From Euglena gracilis (lineage: Eukaryota > Euglenida > Euglenophyceae > Euglenales), in the NCBI GenBank assembly GCA_039621445.1, contig CP154956.1, forward strand, positions 75,678,192-75,742,191: a stretch of 64,000 nt of DNA, read 5' to 3'. A program made the position numbers and the translations under genes. Positions 1 to 12,743 of this stretch are shown here, in pieces. Numbering within the stretch: the first letter of the stretch is position 1; every line of letters starts with the position of its first letter. Under the pieces are notes generated by a model. That model was not told the origin of the DNA, made no database searches, and saw only the letters and a program-made list of their open reading frames with translations.

Positions 1-2220
1 CAGAACTGGCGTCCCCCCCTCCTCTTTGTTTAAAGCGGTGTTTTTGGGAAGCCGGGTTCAGGGCAGAACCGGCGTCCCCAACCTTCGGTCAAAGGACACT
101 CCACCAATCTTTCACCACTGATCTGACATGTCACGCCACTTTGCATTTTTCCCAATTCCGACGATCGCGAGCGTATCTCTGGCTGTGTCGATCGTTCAGG
201 TACAAACTCACCCCTCAATCGAAAGCTCTTTTTATCAGACGACCAGTGATCACCACCAGATTCAGCCACGCTGCACAGTACTCTAGTTTTCTGTCACTGG
301 GAAATCCTAATTTCACAAATCCTTGTGCCCCCCTCAGCCAATTGCTTAAGCACTGGCCACCCCCTCCCCCCCCCCCCCCCCGGGGGGGTGGGTAATTTGT
401 TTTTTCAGAGTGACTGACTGGTTTTTGGCCCGGACCCCTGGGGGGTCGGCTAGGGGTGGGCAAAAATGGCTTGAGCGACCCCGGCGCCAAAGGCGCCGGA
501 AAATTTTTTTTTTGGCCTAAAATGGCCTAAAGTGACTGGAAAGTGGCCGTTTTTCTGAGTGGCCGACCCCCCCTCCCCGGCTGACTGGCTGGTTTTCCGA
601 AAATGAGTGACTGACTGGTTTTTTATATCGAGAACTGTGTCCCAGACACCGGTTCGGGCGTGAAACCTGTGCCTGGGATACCGTAGCCCGAACCGGTGTC
701 CCAGGCACAGGTTTCACGCCCGAACCGGTGTCTGGGACACAGTTTTTGAAACCGTGTATCGGGGGCTCTGGTTTCACGCCCGAACCCGAACCGACAGGCA
801 GCCGCCGCCCAACGCAAAGAAATTTGTGTTAATGCCAAGGATCCAGGTCGAGGTTCAGGATCGGTCCTGGTACCCTCCACGTTGACCACCATGGTCAACG
901 CTTTGGCTGCATTGTATAGGGAACCGTGTCGGCTCGTTTGTGCCTTCGGTGCAGCCACATTATCCGCAGCTTTGTGGTTTTTTCAGCGCTTCTTCTCTTT
1001 GGGAGAAGAAGCAAAAGGCCGAAGAAGAGGAGGTGGTGATAGTATCTGAGGAGGAAATTATGCGGCTCTTTGACCTGACAACCTGGACCAACGTTTTTGA
1101 GAGCCAGAGGATGAATATCCTGTTGATTGCCTACAACTTGGGCCAAAGGCCTGAGACATTTGCGGAGCTGACGGTGCGGTGTTTTCACCCGTCAGAGCGG
1201 GAGGGTGTGACCGAAGTTTTGGTGAAATATCTAATGCAAAAAGCGTGCCAAAGCAATCAACAGAACACCAAAAAACCGCTCCAGGAGCAGCTCATGCTGT
1301 CCCGAGACAACCCAAAACTTTGCGGGATGGAGGCTTGGCGACGGCAAAAGGCGAGCCTGCCTGATGCTGAATCCAATTTGGGTAAAAATTGGCCCTTTTT
1401 TTGGGAAATAGAGTACCGTGCACCGTGGAAAAATCTGATGACCACCGCTGGTCGTCTGTTGAAAGAGCTTTCGATCGAGGGGTAAACTTGGAACCCTGAC
1501 GTTGCACGCAGCCCGACATAACCTCGCGATCGCCGGATGAGCCAGAATCTGAGTCGAAATTTGTCGTGATTTTTGGTGCTGTTTGTTTTAAGATGCTTAA
1601 TGAACCACAGAGAAACGATTTTTCTCTTCAATTCGACGTCCTGAGGTGTCCAGGGTGGCCATACAATTTTTTACCGACCCCCGGGGGGAGGGGGGGTCAC
1701 TCCACTTTTTTGAAACCGTGTATGGGGGCTCTGGTTTCACGCCCGAACCGGCGTCTGGGACACCGGTTCGGGCGGGAAATTTCCTGCCCGAACCAGTGTC
1801 CCAAACACCGGTTTGGGCGGGAAACCTGTGTCTGGGAGTGAATCAGCTATGCAATAGTACAAAAGCTCAGAGCGAAGTGAAAATCGGTGTGCTGAGTTGT
1901 GAACCAAACGGTAACAATGGTTTTACAGAAGATTGCTAGGCAAACAGCGCAGTACCACAGCCGCAGCGATAAAACAAACGCAAACGTTTTGCCGACAGGG
2001 ACACGGAATGGTCACTTACTTACAATCAGGGCACACCCAGGAGCCGTAACGGGGGGGGATCACCAACCCCGCACAGCATCAGCTATCCACCCCAGTGGTC
2101 CCCAAATGTGCTACATGGTTAAAACAGTCATCTTAGGACCTCAGGGCCATTTTGGGGCACTTTTTATGACTTTTTTCGGAATGACAAAACAGACGCCGGT
2201 TTTGGACAAAACCGGCATCC
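1..2220. repeat. Mosaic of dispersed palindromic repeats, no gene recognised
   Basis: No convincing gene is visible. The stretch is assembled from pieces that recur elsewhere in the window: GACGCCGG-type inverted repeats near 50-110, a block at 97-310 related to 33120-33365, a TGACTGACTGG-bearing element at 396-620, ACCGGTTCGGGCG palindromes at 640-780 and 1740-1840, and a minus-oriented block at 1405-1640 related to 33366-33720 and 49262-50740. Frame 940-1485 reads through the junction of two such blocks. Part of it (SEEEIMRLFDL) is related to minus-strand sequence at about 22910-23000, so it may be a relic of an element-borne gene. I cannot identify it. Confidence 0.6.
396..620. repeat. Short repeat element with TGACTGACTGG motifs (copy 1)
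   Basis: The motif TGACTGACTGG, intact or slightly changed, occurs near both edges. The middle carries a GGCGCC-AAA-GGCGCC hairpin and the sentence-like repeat TTTTGGCCTAAAATGGCCT. The same order of parts recurs at 8460-8730, and a fragment recurs at 14341-14400. This fits a small non-autonomous element. No target duplication was established. Confidence 0.6.
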
Positions 2221-2573
2221 CTAACCCCAGGACTCAATCCTTCGTTGCTTGTGCGCTGGTGCACCCTTCACCAAAAGGTGACGCTCTGTCAGATGGTATG
2301 CTAGAGAAGTAGTCGACCCCTTTGTGTTGAGGACTTCACCACATTCTTTGCCATTTGCATCAGGCACCATGCACTCCGCTTGGTTTCCAGTGCGGGTAAA
2401 ATGGGACCACACCCACGATGTCATGCTGTTGAAAAAGCTCTGCCAATGAGAATATGATGTGCAGCATTGATTGACTGAGGATTGAGAATCGATTAATCGA
2501 TCACCGGACGAACGAACGATTAATTGGGGGGGTCTCGACTGATTAATCAACTTTCGATTAATCGAACAACCCT
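2221..2573 (-). pseudogene. Truncated hAT-type element end with BED zinc finger
   Basis: The minus strand encodes a BED-type zinc finger at 2278-2415. Its order of residues is SWVWSHF, then paired cysteines (AEC ... KEC), then SLAYHLTERH. BED fingers are the DNA-binding domains at the N-terminus of many hAT transposases. The frame runs toward lower coordinates and ends at 2221, where it meets an unrelated GCCGG-type repeat, so no catalytic region remains. The outer end at 2573 reads, on the minus strand, CAGGGTTGTTCGATTAATCG. The adjoining sequence at 2490-2570 repeats ATTAATCGA several times, as subterminal transposase sites do. The domain and the end are seen directly. The hAT assignment rests on the family association and the CAGGG end. 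Confidence 0.7.
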
Positions 2574-5500
2574 GATTGGAACCAGCCCCCCCCCCCCCGA
2601 AATCCCCTTTTCTCTCTTTGTTCCAAGGAAAGTGCCTTGACAAAAGTGCCTTGACACCGTACTGTTCCCGTCCCCCCAATGGGAACCGTAAGGGGGGGGA
2701 ACCATAAGAGGGGGGGGGCATGGTAGGGCAACTTCTTGATGCACCTCGAGAGTCCCCAGGCGCCAGTCAGGAAGCTGCATCTCTTTTTGTGCAGGTGATG
2801 TTGTTTCCCCCCCCCCCCCCCCCCCCACTTGCCAGAGCCAATTCCCCCCCAAAAAACTTGATGAAGACCTCCCCCAGTTCAGCAATCTGGTGGGAAGACA
2901 TTACTTTTGGCAGGTGACAGTTTCCTGTACAGCAGAGGGGAACGACATTCTGTCGTGAAAGTGCAAATGAGTTACTGCATGTTCGTGACATCCCCTGGGG
3001 TCTGGGCGCGCCGCTCGGGGGGGGGGGGCTTTTTTGAGTCGAAAATGAGCGTTTTTTTTACCCCCCCCCCCGGCGCATCATCATAAGTAATCTGAAACTT
3101 GCAATGCCAGGTTTTTTTGGCCGTCCACTACGTGCATGTCCCAGTAAGAGCTCAACATTATTCAAAACCTGGTTAGGGGGTCGGGGGTTCGGGGTCCCGG
3201 TCATGCCATTACTCACCAAACCGGCCCAAAGATGTGGCACCAAAATGTTGCCCCAAAATGCGCATATGCATACCTTTGCATTTTTTGTATGGATGCAAAA
3301 AAATCCATGACTTCCATTTTGCATGGATGCAAAAAAGGAAAATTCATCTGCCACTTACTTGCCAAAATGCACCGATTCTTTGAAAATATAAGACTCTGCC
3401 ATTTTATTGCCATTTTTTTAAAATAAAAAATCGTTGTTTTTTAAAATATGAAATAAGGAATTTGCAGGCCTTTTGGGTCTAAAAAAAGGCCAGATTTTGG
3501 CAAATGGAGTTTGAACCCCATTCATTGGAATTGAAGAAAATGTGATACCACAAATTTCACATATGATCTCATGACACATGTCAAAAATTTCCCATTTCTC
3601 CATATTTGAACGCATTTCCCAAAATTCGAGTCCAGAAAGGGATGGTTCAGGTCATGAGGGGTCACAGGGCCCCCATGTGCAGTTCACATACAAAATGCAA
3701 TTCACAGCACATGTTACCCTGTGCCCCCAGGTGGAGGTTTGGCACATCCCCACACCCTCGGGGCTGGGCCCCTTGGCACAGCAAAATGGGTACTCCAATC
3801 TCCTGCCCCCCCTTGGCATGTCATGCTGAACAATAGCCAATGATTTATTTTTTCCAAAGAAAAGTTGGCTCTCTGTTGCAAGGACCGAGCATGCTTGAAG
3901 TTAGTGCGCAGGGATGTTGTTTTTTCTTGTTGAAAACCAGTTTTCACTATTTTTTGTGGAAATGCAAAAAAACCCTGTTTATCACTGTCGGAATCACATC
4001 GCGAATCACAACGATGGAAATGCCTAATTAGCATCTGTGAAGTCTCAATGAGTCCGTTACAAGCTGCAAGACCACAAGCACAAAAGATTACAAGAGCACG
4101 ACTTTGTTGGATTTTGTTTGTTGTGAGGTTTTGTTTCACTTGATTTCGCTTTGCACTGACTCTTCTCACAAGAGGTTTGAGGTGAAATGAACTTTCATTT
4201 CAGTTCAAGATCAAGTTTAACAGTCAAGTCAAGTTCTGTCAAGACGAAGCCACAGCAGTCCAGATCTTGTTGGAGAATTGGTTTTTGCATTCATCTGCGG
4301 CCCAGATTTGGACAACAAGCCGGCTGCAGAGAGGAGTTGTGCAGAACGTTTGTGTTGTAACATGCTTTTGAACATTTCACCACACACTGTTTGTGTCCTC
4401 CTATCTTTTGGATCTATCTGTCTTCCTATCTTTATATTTTAATTCTACCTTCCCTGTTTTTTTGTTTTGCATTCCATTACATAGGTTTAACATTACATAG
4501 GTCTTGCATTTACATTCCAAATCTGGTTTTCTTGGTTTTCTCTGTCCCAAAGGTTTTGGCATTTACATCCCCAAATCTGTTCTCCAAAACAGTTAGGCTT
4601 CACCTATTTTTTTTAAATCAAAGTAGGAATTTGCACACACTTTTGTCCTCAATTTGTGGACAAAGGATTTCTGTATTTTTTCAATTTGGTATGTTTTCTT
4701 ACACGTTAGACAAATACACAAGTATTTCGGTCATTTTGAGCCAGTTTCATAAACAACAGTTTTTGGGCACAAAACACCCTGTATGCATATCACCAAAAGC
4801 GCCAAAAAAAAAACCACAAAAAGTACAAAAATGAGAAAAGCACGGGAAAAGACCACAAAAAAGCATCTTTTAAAATCGATGTTGTTTTTTCAATCCCCAA
4901 ATTCACCCTAAACAAAAAAATATTATTTGGGAGGGAAATTTTGTCACAAATGCAGTGATTTTCGAAAATTTGCCCACCGGGTCAAAAAAAAAAAACGTTG
5001 CAAATTTTTTTCGCCCGCCACGGACCCCCGCGGACACCCCCCCCCCCCCCCCCCATTCCAGGGACCCTAGCTGGCGAGCTCGCCACCGCGTGCCGACCCC
5101 CTCCAATGAAAAGGTCTGTCGATCGAGGGGCAATTTGGCACCCGAACAATCGGAAGAGACAAATAGCAGAGTCAGCTTACCCAAAAATTGAGTCGGCTCG
5201 TTTTTTTGGGGGGGGGATACTTCACATTTTGGACCAATTTCACATTTGCCATACCATGCCCCCCCCTTACTGTTCCCCCCTTTTGGGTTCATGGGAACAA
5301 TAGGGGGGGAACCACAAGGGGGAGGATGAGCCCCCCCCCCCCCCCACTGTTCCCATCGGCCATGGGCTCAACAAGTTAGACCCAAAAGGCCACCTAAAAT
5401 GCCAAAAATGAAGCCTTTTTTGGTTCAAAAGTGCCCTAACACTGTCCTGTTCCCGTCACCCTTGGCATGGTAGATGTGATATGATATATAATGATGTAGA

Positions 5501-6680
5501 TATGATATATAATGGATGCAATAGGTGCCCCAACCACATCACTTTGGAGCCCAGGCAAAGGGGGGGGGTCCGACGGGACCCCCCTGTCGAGTTGCGAACT
5601 CAATCGGACCGGTCGAGTTCGAGGGGGGGTCCAGGGTCTGGACTGGCCAGGCACAAGGGGGGGGGGGCTCGGGACCCCCCTGTCGAGCTCCGGACTCAAC
5701 CAGACAAAAGGGGGAGGGGGGCGGTTTTGGGAGGCCTACTCCCCTTTGCAAGTTTGCACCACGTTTCCCTTTAGTGTTGCATTTTGGGGTAAGTTTAAAT
5801 TTCTGTAAGTCCTCTCCAACAGAAAAGTGTGACTACCCTGAACAGCTCCTAAAGGAATTTCCATGCAACTTGCATTTTTTGTGGTTTTTTTTGCACTTTT
5901 TTTTGCACGGGAAGGATTTTGCTTCTGTTTTGTTTAGTGATGGACGTGCATGGATGTGCAGCTTATTTGCGTTATTCCTTTTTTTACCAACATGCACAGT
6001 CCATACTTCAAGCACCGTCGTTCGTTGGTTTATTCCGCAACTACCTCCAAAACTTGTGAGTGACCACGATTATCCCCCAATTGGTTTGAGTGCCGGACCA
6101 GTTTGTCTCCCAAACTGAGGGTGTCAATTCGCGTATATCATTTTTATCATTGGTTTTCCCAAAGCACACCACCAAAAAAAAAAAACGGGTTTCAGGTGTG
6201 AATGCTGTATGCTCATTTTGATTTGCTCCAGGTTGTACAAAGCTATGTCTTCTGCAAAAATTTGTTTTTGTTTGCTTTTGATTTGTGCATGCTTCATTAT
6301 TGGGAGAACTCTGCAAATGTCTTGGCCGAGGCGAGCCATTGGAAAGCAATGAAATGTATTGGGAAGAGCAGTGGCCACAACCACAGCTTTTTTCCCAAGT
6401 CTGATGAATTGTTTCCATCCAGATTGCTGCATCTCTCATCCCCTGCAAAAGTTTTTTTTTTACATTGAAGGTGACCTGATTTGGGGCATTCTTCCCCTGT
6501 TGCCAACGTCTAATTTGACAGTAATTATGGCTTAACCATGCCCCCCAAAAGACTCCCCTCCCCGTGGGATTTTGGTTCCCAAGAGGGGGGTCTTCTATGG
6601 GGACATGGCATATCTAGGTTTATAACATGAAAATTGCTTAAATTGTTGTAATCCTTCCTTTATATGTCGATACTTGAGTT
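2574..6680. other. No gene recognised; low-complexity and repeat-derived DNA
   Basis: I see no conserved coding sequence on either strand. The stretch contains G/C homopolymers (for example at 2804-2826 and 5038-5054), ACCATGCC-ended repeat pieces at about 2640-2722 and 5235-5480 that are related to 32166-32541, and T-rich sequence at 4380-4900. Open frames here are short and lack family features. Confidence 0.5.
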
Positions 6681-6689
6681 AAACCTTCC

Positions 6690-6985
6690 CCCCAAATAAT
6701 ACCCCCCCCCAAATAACCCCCCCTCGGGGTCCGACTTCAGCGACCGAGTTTATCCCCCCCCCCCAATCTCGGGCCAACGACCCGGCTTTTGACCTGAAAA
6801 TGCAGGTAAAATCCTCAATCTCTGACAACAAATTACGAAAAAAATCGATTTTTCTGGGCTAAATTTCATGAGAACGTGATGAGAACAAAAAATGACCCCA
6901 GAGGGGAGTTTTGGGTGCTATTTTGGGTCCTTCGGGATTTTGAAAAAATTCGAGAATTTTTTGGGGTGTTATTGCCGAGGGGGGT
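6690..6985 (+). repeat. Dispersed repeat with AAATAATACCCC edge (copy 1)
   Basis: This block, with its poly-C edges and the phrase CCTTCGGGATTTTG, recurs in reverse complement at about 9400-9775. The two copies face each other across 2.4 kb. Each has AAATAATACCCC-like tracts at one edge. No coding potential was seen. Confidence 0.6.
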
Positions 6986-6999
6986 CCACCCTCACACTG

Positions 7000-7165
7000 G
7001 TCACCGTGGGACCCCAAACAGCCACTCTGGGCGGGGGGGATGCTTTGGGGGGGGGTCAAATTCTGGCCTTCGGCGCCTTTGGCACCAAAAAAAAAAAAAT
7101 CTTTGGGGGGGTAACCAAATTGCCAATAGAATTTGGGGGGGACACTTTGAGGGGGGGTGTTTTTT
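7000..7165. repeat. Poly-G/C bounded repeat related to 51770-52090
   Basis: It contains CACTTTGAGGGGGGG and a GGCGCC-type hairpin, flanked by G runs. The reverse-complement version, in several units with GGCGCCAAA hairpins, is at 51770-52090. It is a dispersed non-coding repeat. Confidence 0.5.
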
Positions 7166-7189
7166 TTCTTTTGAGGATGTTTGTGATTC

Positions 7190-8440
7190 ATAGTTTGACT
7201 TCCCCCCCAAAAAAAACAGCTTCCCCCCTGAACCCCCCCAACCCTCCTTCAAACTGTAATTGAAATTTGTTCAACTGGGGGTGGGCAGTGATAACATATT
7301 TTCTGAGTTCGCATGTGATGGAATGGTGTTCTTCTTTCAAGGGTTGGAATGAAAGGGCCTGTGGTTCAGCCTCTTTTATTGGTGGGTTGTGCAAATGAAG
7401 TCATCCCCCTTGCGGGTGACTTCTTATGAAGATGCTGATTTCGTGTTTGTACCAGTGTGCCTTGGCCACGCCATACTGCTTGGTGTGCTTTTGGACTGCT
7501 GCGTGGCTGACTGGTTTAGTTCTCTGCCCAAAATGCCAAAGTGCTGTGGGCTGGGAGAAAAAAAAGCCCATAGCTCGGTAAGCTGTGCAGGCACCAAAGG
7601 GGTTTGCGGTGACACATAAAAAGGGGCAAGACTTTAAGACCTTGACAGATAAGACCTTGGGTACCATTCCCCCCCTCCCGATCCTGCCCCATCGTGGCCC
7701 AGGGTCTGGGCAAAGGGTCCGCTAAAGGAAATTTGTTTACTCCAATCTTGCCCCACACCCGGGCTGGCATTAGCCGGGGTAGGGACAAGATCGGGGGGAG
7801 AGGATGGTGCATGTCTGGCCACATTTTGCTTTGATACCAAGTCATTTTGAGTCATTTTGAGAATATTCATTTTCTTAACCCAAATGGTGTTCACAAGGAG
7901 TAGGACAACACCCCCCCCCCCCAAAGACACCCCCCCCCCCAAAGACACCCAAAATTACAAGGTTTTGTGTAGAGCTGAGCCGGCATGGAGCAGCAGCTGT
8001 TTGAGAGATATGGTGCTGGGGCATCCTGGCCCAGCGGCCCAGTCCGGCTTTCGGTTTCAGGGGAATCAAAATAGCATCACATATGGCCTTTTCAGGGATT
8101 GGCCAGACGTTTTGACAATTTTGCTTTTTTGGAACCCAAAAAATGAACAAAATGGATTGCATTTGCGGCCAAGCACGCAAGCTCGCCCTCGAGGCCTAAA
8201 CAGGTTGATGCAAGGCCCCCGAGAGGGTTTTCTTTCAGGTCCCCAGTGATTTCCTTTGATTTGGAGCTTACAATTGTTTGGTCCCAAAATGGCCCAAAAC
8301 GGCTAAGTCAAAGCAGGCCAAAACAGCACAGTTTTGGATTCGGACCGCCTTAAAAGGGACAATACTCAAGGGACTTGGACACTGGGGGGGGGGGGGCTGG
8401 GCCCCCCCTTGTTCACTTCGGGAACTGAACCAGACAATTG
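7190..8440. other. No gene recognised
   Basis: Nothing here resembles a conserved exon. The end of the stretch (about 8250-8345) is related to repeats at 17560-17740, 45560-45920 and 63470-63930, which share phrases such as AATGGCCCAAAACGGCTAAG. Confidence 0.45.
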
Positions 8441-8459
8441 CTTCAGCACTGGCCGACCC

Positions 8460-8730
8460 CTGAGGGATGACTGACTGGTTCTTTCAGAGTGACTGACTGG
8501 TTTTGGGTCCAAACCCCCTCCCCCCCGGGGGGGGGGGTCGGCCAGGGGTTGGCAAAAGTGGCTTGAGTGACCCCGGCGCCAAAGGCGCCGGGGAATTTTT
8601 TTTGGCCTAAAATGGCCTGAATTCACTGGGATGTGGCCGGTTTCCTGAGTGGCCGACCCCCCCCTCCTGGGGGGTAGTGACTGACTGGTTTCCTGAAAAA
8701 AGTGACTGACTGTTCGAAAAGTGGAGAATT
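8460..8730. repeat. Short repeat element with TGACTGACTGG motifs (copy 2)
   Basis: It parallels 396-620: TGACTGACTGG motifs at both edges, G/C homopolymer tracts, a GGCGCC-AAA-GGCGCC hairpin near 8575-8590, and the TTTTGGCCTAAAATGGCCT phrase. Confidence 0.6.
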
Positions 8731-9399
8731 TTTTACCGACCCCCCCCCCCCGGGGTCGGTAAAAAATTGTATGAACTGAACTACAAGGGGGGTTCCATCT
8801 CAATGACCGAACCAACCCCTTTTGGGAAGTGCCCAAACCCGGCCCAAAGTCGACCATTTTCGGGGCAATTTTTGGCAATTCTGGCGGTTTTTGGACATGT
8901 CCAGATGTCAACCACCCCAAAATGTCCCAAAAAACTGATTTTGTGCTGATTTTGGGAACCCCCATTTTTGAAACCCCAAAATGGGTGATATTTTGATATT
9001 TTGATGTTCATTTGCATTCTTACCCGTTTTGCCCTAAATTTGGCTTTTTTGAGACATTTTTCACTCATTGCCAAAAAATCTATAAACGGGGAGGTTATAA
9101 GGGGGAGGTTATGGGTCTGGTTGTGGAGGGGCAAAGGTTGTCGGGAGGAATGGCTGAAGGTGGCTCACACGGTCTTACTTTGCACGTCAGGCTGGAAGTT
9201 TTTTTTTGAGGAAGTGTTTGATACCCGCTGGTTTAGGGCAGGTACCGCAGCCCCTGGTGTCGGCAAGCAATGACATGGTCTTGGCTCTTGTGGCCGACCT
9301 TCACAGGCTTGGATGTCTTGCCACATGTGTCGCCCACTGCTTTTGTTTGCGTATTTGTGGGCCGACCACTCATCACAGCAAAAATTGGGAACCCCCCCA

Positions 9400-9775
9400 A
9401 ATGATCCCCTGGGGTATTATTTTTTTTCGCCGAAGTCCGGGCCCGAGGGGGGGGATTATTTGGCACCCCAAGATTTTCGAAATTTTTCGAAGTCCCGAAG
9501 GACCCAAAATAGCACCCAAAACCCCCCTTTGGGGTCATTTTTTGTATTTTCTCATGAAATTTAGCATTTTTGGAGGCCAGATGATCCAGAATTTTTTTTT
9601 CGTGATTTGTTGTCAGAGATTGTGATTTTTACCTCCATTTTCAGGTCAAAATCCGGGTCGTTGGCCCGAAACGGGGGGGGGGTATTAACTCGGTCGCTGA
9701 AGTCGGACCCCGAGGGGGGGGGGTATTATTTGGGGGGGGTATTATTTCGGGGGGTATTATTTGGGGGGAGGGTTT
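9400..9775 (-). repeat. Dispersed repeat with AAATAATACCCC edge (copy 2, inverted)
   Basis: Reverse-complement counterpart of 6690-6985. It ends in repeated GGTATTATTTGGGG units at 9720-9770. It is non-coding. Confidence 0.6.
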
Positions 9776-9779
9776 ATCA

Positions 9780-12740
9780 AAAATCTTGTCCACAAAATCA
9801 CGAAAACACAATGACTCTGAAAAGCTGAGATTCCCCTGCTCTTGCCAGAATCATAATCTGCTGTCCCGAATGATGAAAGCCAAAGTCATTATTATGGTGT
9901 CTGCAAAATATATTTCAAACTGGATACCTTTCGTTTTGTTGATTTTTGAAACTCTATTGTTGCATGTCACCAGAATTTCCAACAAGCTAGAGCAGGCATC
10001 ACCTGCTCCCTTTGGGAGGGCAGGGTCCCATGTTGAGGAATGATAAGGAAGAAGAACGTTGGATATGGTTCAACGTGCATTAATTAATGAAGAGATTCCC
10101 CCTGACGTTTTCCAAATGTTTTGTGTCCTAGCATTTAGCGCCCAGAGTGTCCTTCTCAGACATGCGGAACCTTCACAACAATTCTTACCGGGTGCATTCT
10201 GAATTTTCTGAAAAATTCATCAAAATGTGGGGAAAAAGTCAGAGAGGCAGCCAGCAACGAGTCCAAATTGGGTCAGAATAGCCGACTCCCCCCCAACTTT
10301 CGATGAGGTATTTTTGGCCTGAGAATTGATTTTTCCAAAATAGTTCAAGAAACATATAAATTGCATGTTTTTGTTACATGTTCAAGAAACATATAAATTG
10401 CATGTTTTGTTATTATACATATGGTGCAACCAGGGGGGGGGTCAATCGGGGGGGGGGGGGGCTTGGGAAACATTGGTCCCCAGGGGTACATCCATTTTGG
10501 AGGTCAATTTTCCATGCATTTCTGGAAAGATATCTGAGATTTCTATCTCCCCAAATTGAGAAAAACGCGGAACGGGCTGTTTTGGAGGTTTTGCGGCCCC
10601 CATCAAACATTGGCCTTTTTGAACCCGTTATCTCAAAATGAAGCAAAATCAAAGTAAATGTCTGGTAACCTAAAATCAACCTGGTGGAGTCTCATTGCCC
10701 AATTTTGGGTTTTCATGGAAGCGGATTAGAGCATCCAAGCATGCATTTTACCTCAATATCCATCAGAAGAAGGTTAAGAATCCCAAGCATACATCTCTTT
10801 GAGGTTTTACAGACTCCCCAAGGGGGGGGAGCTGCTGCAGCCAGCCCCGATTTTGGCCCAACTTCGGCCAGCCCCCCTTTGGAGGGTCCAGCCAGCTTCA
10901 CATCGAATTTTTTTTGGAACAGGTGTTCAAAAATGACCAAAAATGGTGTTTTGGGACATTTTTGGGGGGTTGTCAGATGCTCATTTTCCTTCAAAATTGT
11001 GTTTTGCAGGTCATTTTTTTTTAGGTAAATGCCCGATTTCGGCCTAGCCTGGCTCGGGGGGGGGGCTGGGGCTGGGGTCCAGCCCCCCCCCCCCCAGGGA
11101 GGGAGGGGGGCCAGCCAGCCCAAATTTCTAGCCCAATCCCAGCCGGGGTCCTTAAAGAGATGCATGATCCCAAGAAGCACAGGAACAACACACCATTTGC
11201 TCGAAGATTTGACGGTCAGCTAATGGCTGAGCTTCTACATTACTTGATTAGATTTCCGTAATTTGCTTTTTTGGCATCAGTTGTTTTGTTATTTTGTTCT
11301 TTCTCCAATTATTTCTGTGCCAGAATAGGGTATCTTTTGAGTTGGGATAAAAGAAAAGAATTTTGGTTTTGTTTTTTCCCCTTCATTTTTGTTGCAAGGA
11401 ATTTGAGTGGATTGTATTTTATTTGTTTTGTGTCCCAATTTTTTCCTGATCGTTCCAAGGCAAATCCATCCACATGGTTTTTGCAGCTTTGAAAAAATGT
11501 TCTGGTTGAAATGCATTTGAATTTACTCTGATGACTCGTCACAAAGGGAAGCGTATGGCATGGAAGTTGTGAGATTTTCATTATCCAAATAATGAAAATT
11601 CGCATCTTTTTGCATGATTTTCATTTTTTTTGGATAATAAAGATGCTGGTGCATTTGTGTAGTTTCCATATTTTTAAATTGCCATAACATCTGGGATTAC
11701 TAAATTCCAAAGCAATTCGATGTTGCATATTCTGATTTTTTTCTGAATCAATTTCAATTGTTTCACAATGAAATACATGGGCAACCAACCCTCAATTGTG
11801 CAAGTTGTATATATTTTTTTCCTTTTGGGGTATCACTCCTTGTATTATGTTTGATTTTTTCCGAAATATGTATCCAAGACGTCATCCACACAGCTTGCTT
11901 TTTTTCGCAGCTTGCTTTTTTTGTGTTTTTCCATTGCCTTTTTGAGGATCTCCCCCCGCTTATTGTCCTTGGCCATATCGACCCAAAGCACAGTGGGGGG
12001 GGTGATGAACCGCCCAGCTATTAATCTGGGAAAGGGCAGGCCACATTGACCCGATGTGGTGCGGGTTCAAGGTGTTTCCAGCAGCCTGAGGATGCCAACA
12101 AGCTTTGGGGTATACTCCCCTTCCCCCACCCCCACATTGTCACAGAAGTCTGTTTGCGCCTCACATCAGGGAAAAGCCACATGTTTTGTTTGCAAACACC
12201 GCCACTTGGGAATTTGGAGGATTCAAGCAAGCGAAGCTGTTCACGTTCATTGGGATTGAAGTTGCCAGATTGGTGCCTTACTTGGCAGTGCACTGATCTG
12301 CTTCCACCAGACAATCCAGTGTTTCACAATCACCATATTGCTGCCCCATACCTTTCCCATGAGCACCCAAACGTCACCACCGTCTCAACAGCACCAGGTG
12401 TTCTGCATTTCAGTGCAGCTGACTCCCTGCTCTTTGATTTTCATATTTACCAAACAACATAGTCTCATAAGAAGGGTGCTGAAAGGATTTGATGTCCAGC
12501 TTGTGTCCTGTTTGGCGCAAATAGTCTGGTGTCCTGAACAGTGAAAGTTGATGCTGGGGGTCAGCAGATCAAATTGCTTTTCAAAAAGGACACCTGAACT
12601 TGTTTTCAACTCAGAAGACCACCTGGGTAGGGGGTGGTCTGGGGTTCGACAGAGGTCTAGGTATGGGTTCTGGCGCAAATCGCCCGAAAATTGTTTAGGA
12701 ATGCCTTTGGACAGGCTTTTTGGGGGGCCAGGCTGGGTGT
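9780..12740. other. No gene recognised; includes a CCAGCC-rich repeat
   Basis: Mostly unique-looking AT-richer sequence without convincing exons. The block at 10800-11110 is rich in CAGCCAGCC and G/C runs and resembles parts of 15590-16070 and 22190-22650. The stretch at 12020-12680 has long open frames on both strands but no recognisable domain. Confidence 0.45.
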
Positions 12741-12743
12741 GTG

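Noticed and set aside
940-1485. 181-residue open frame as a gene
   Set aside because: It crosses the border between two dispersed repeats. Its second half is the complement of a non-coding repeat, and the related region at 22.8-25 kb is rearranged and broken by stops.
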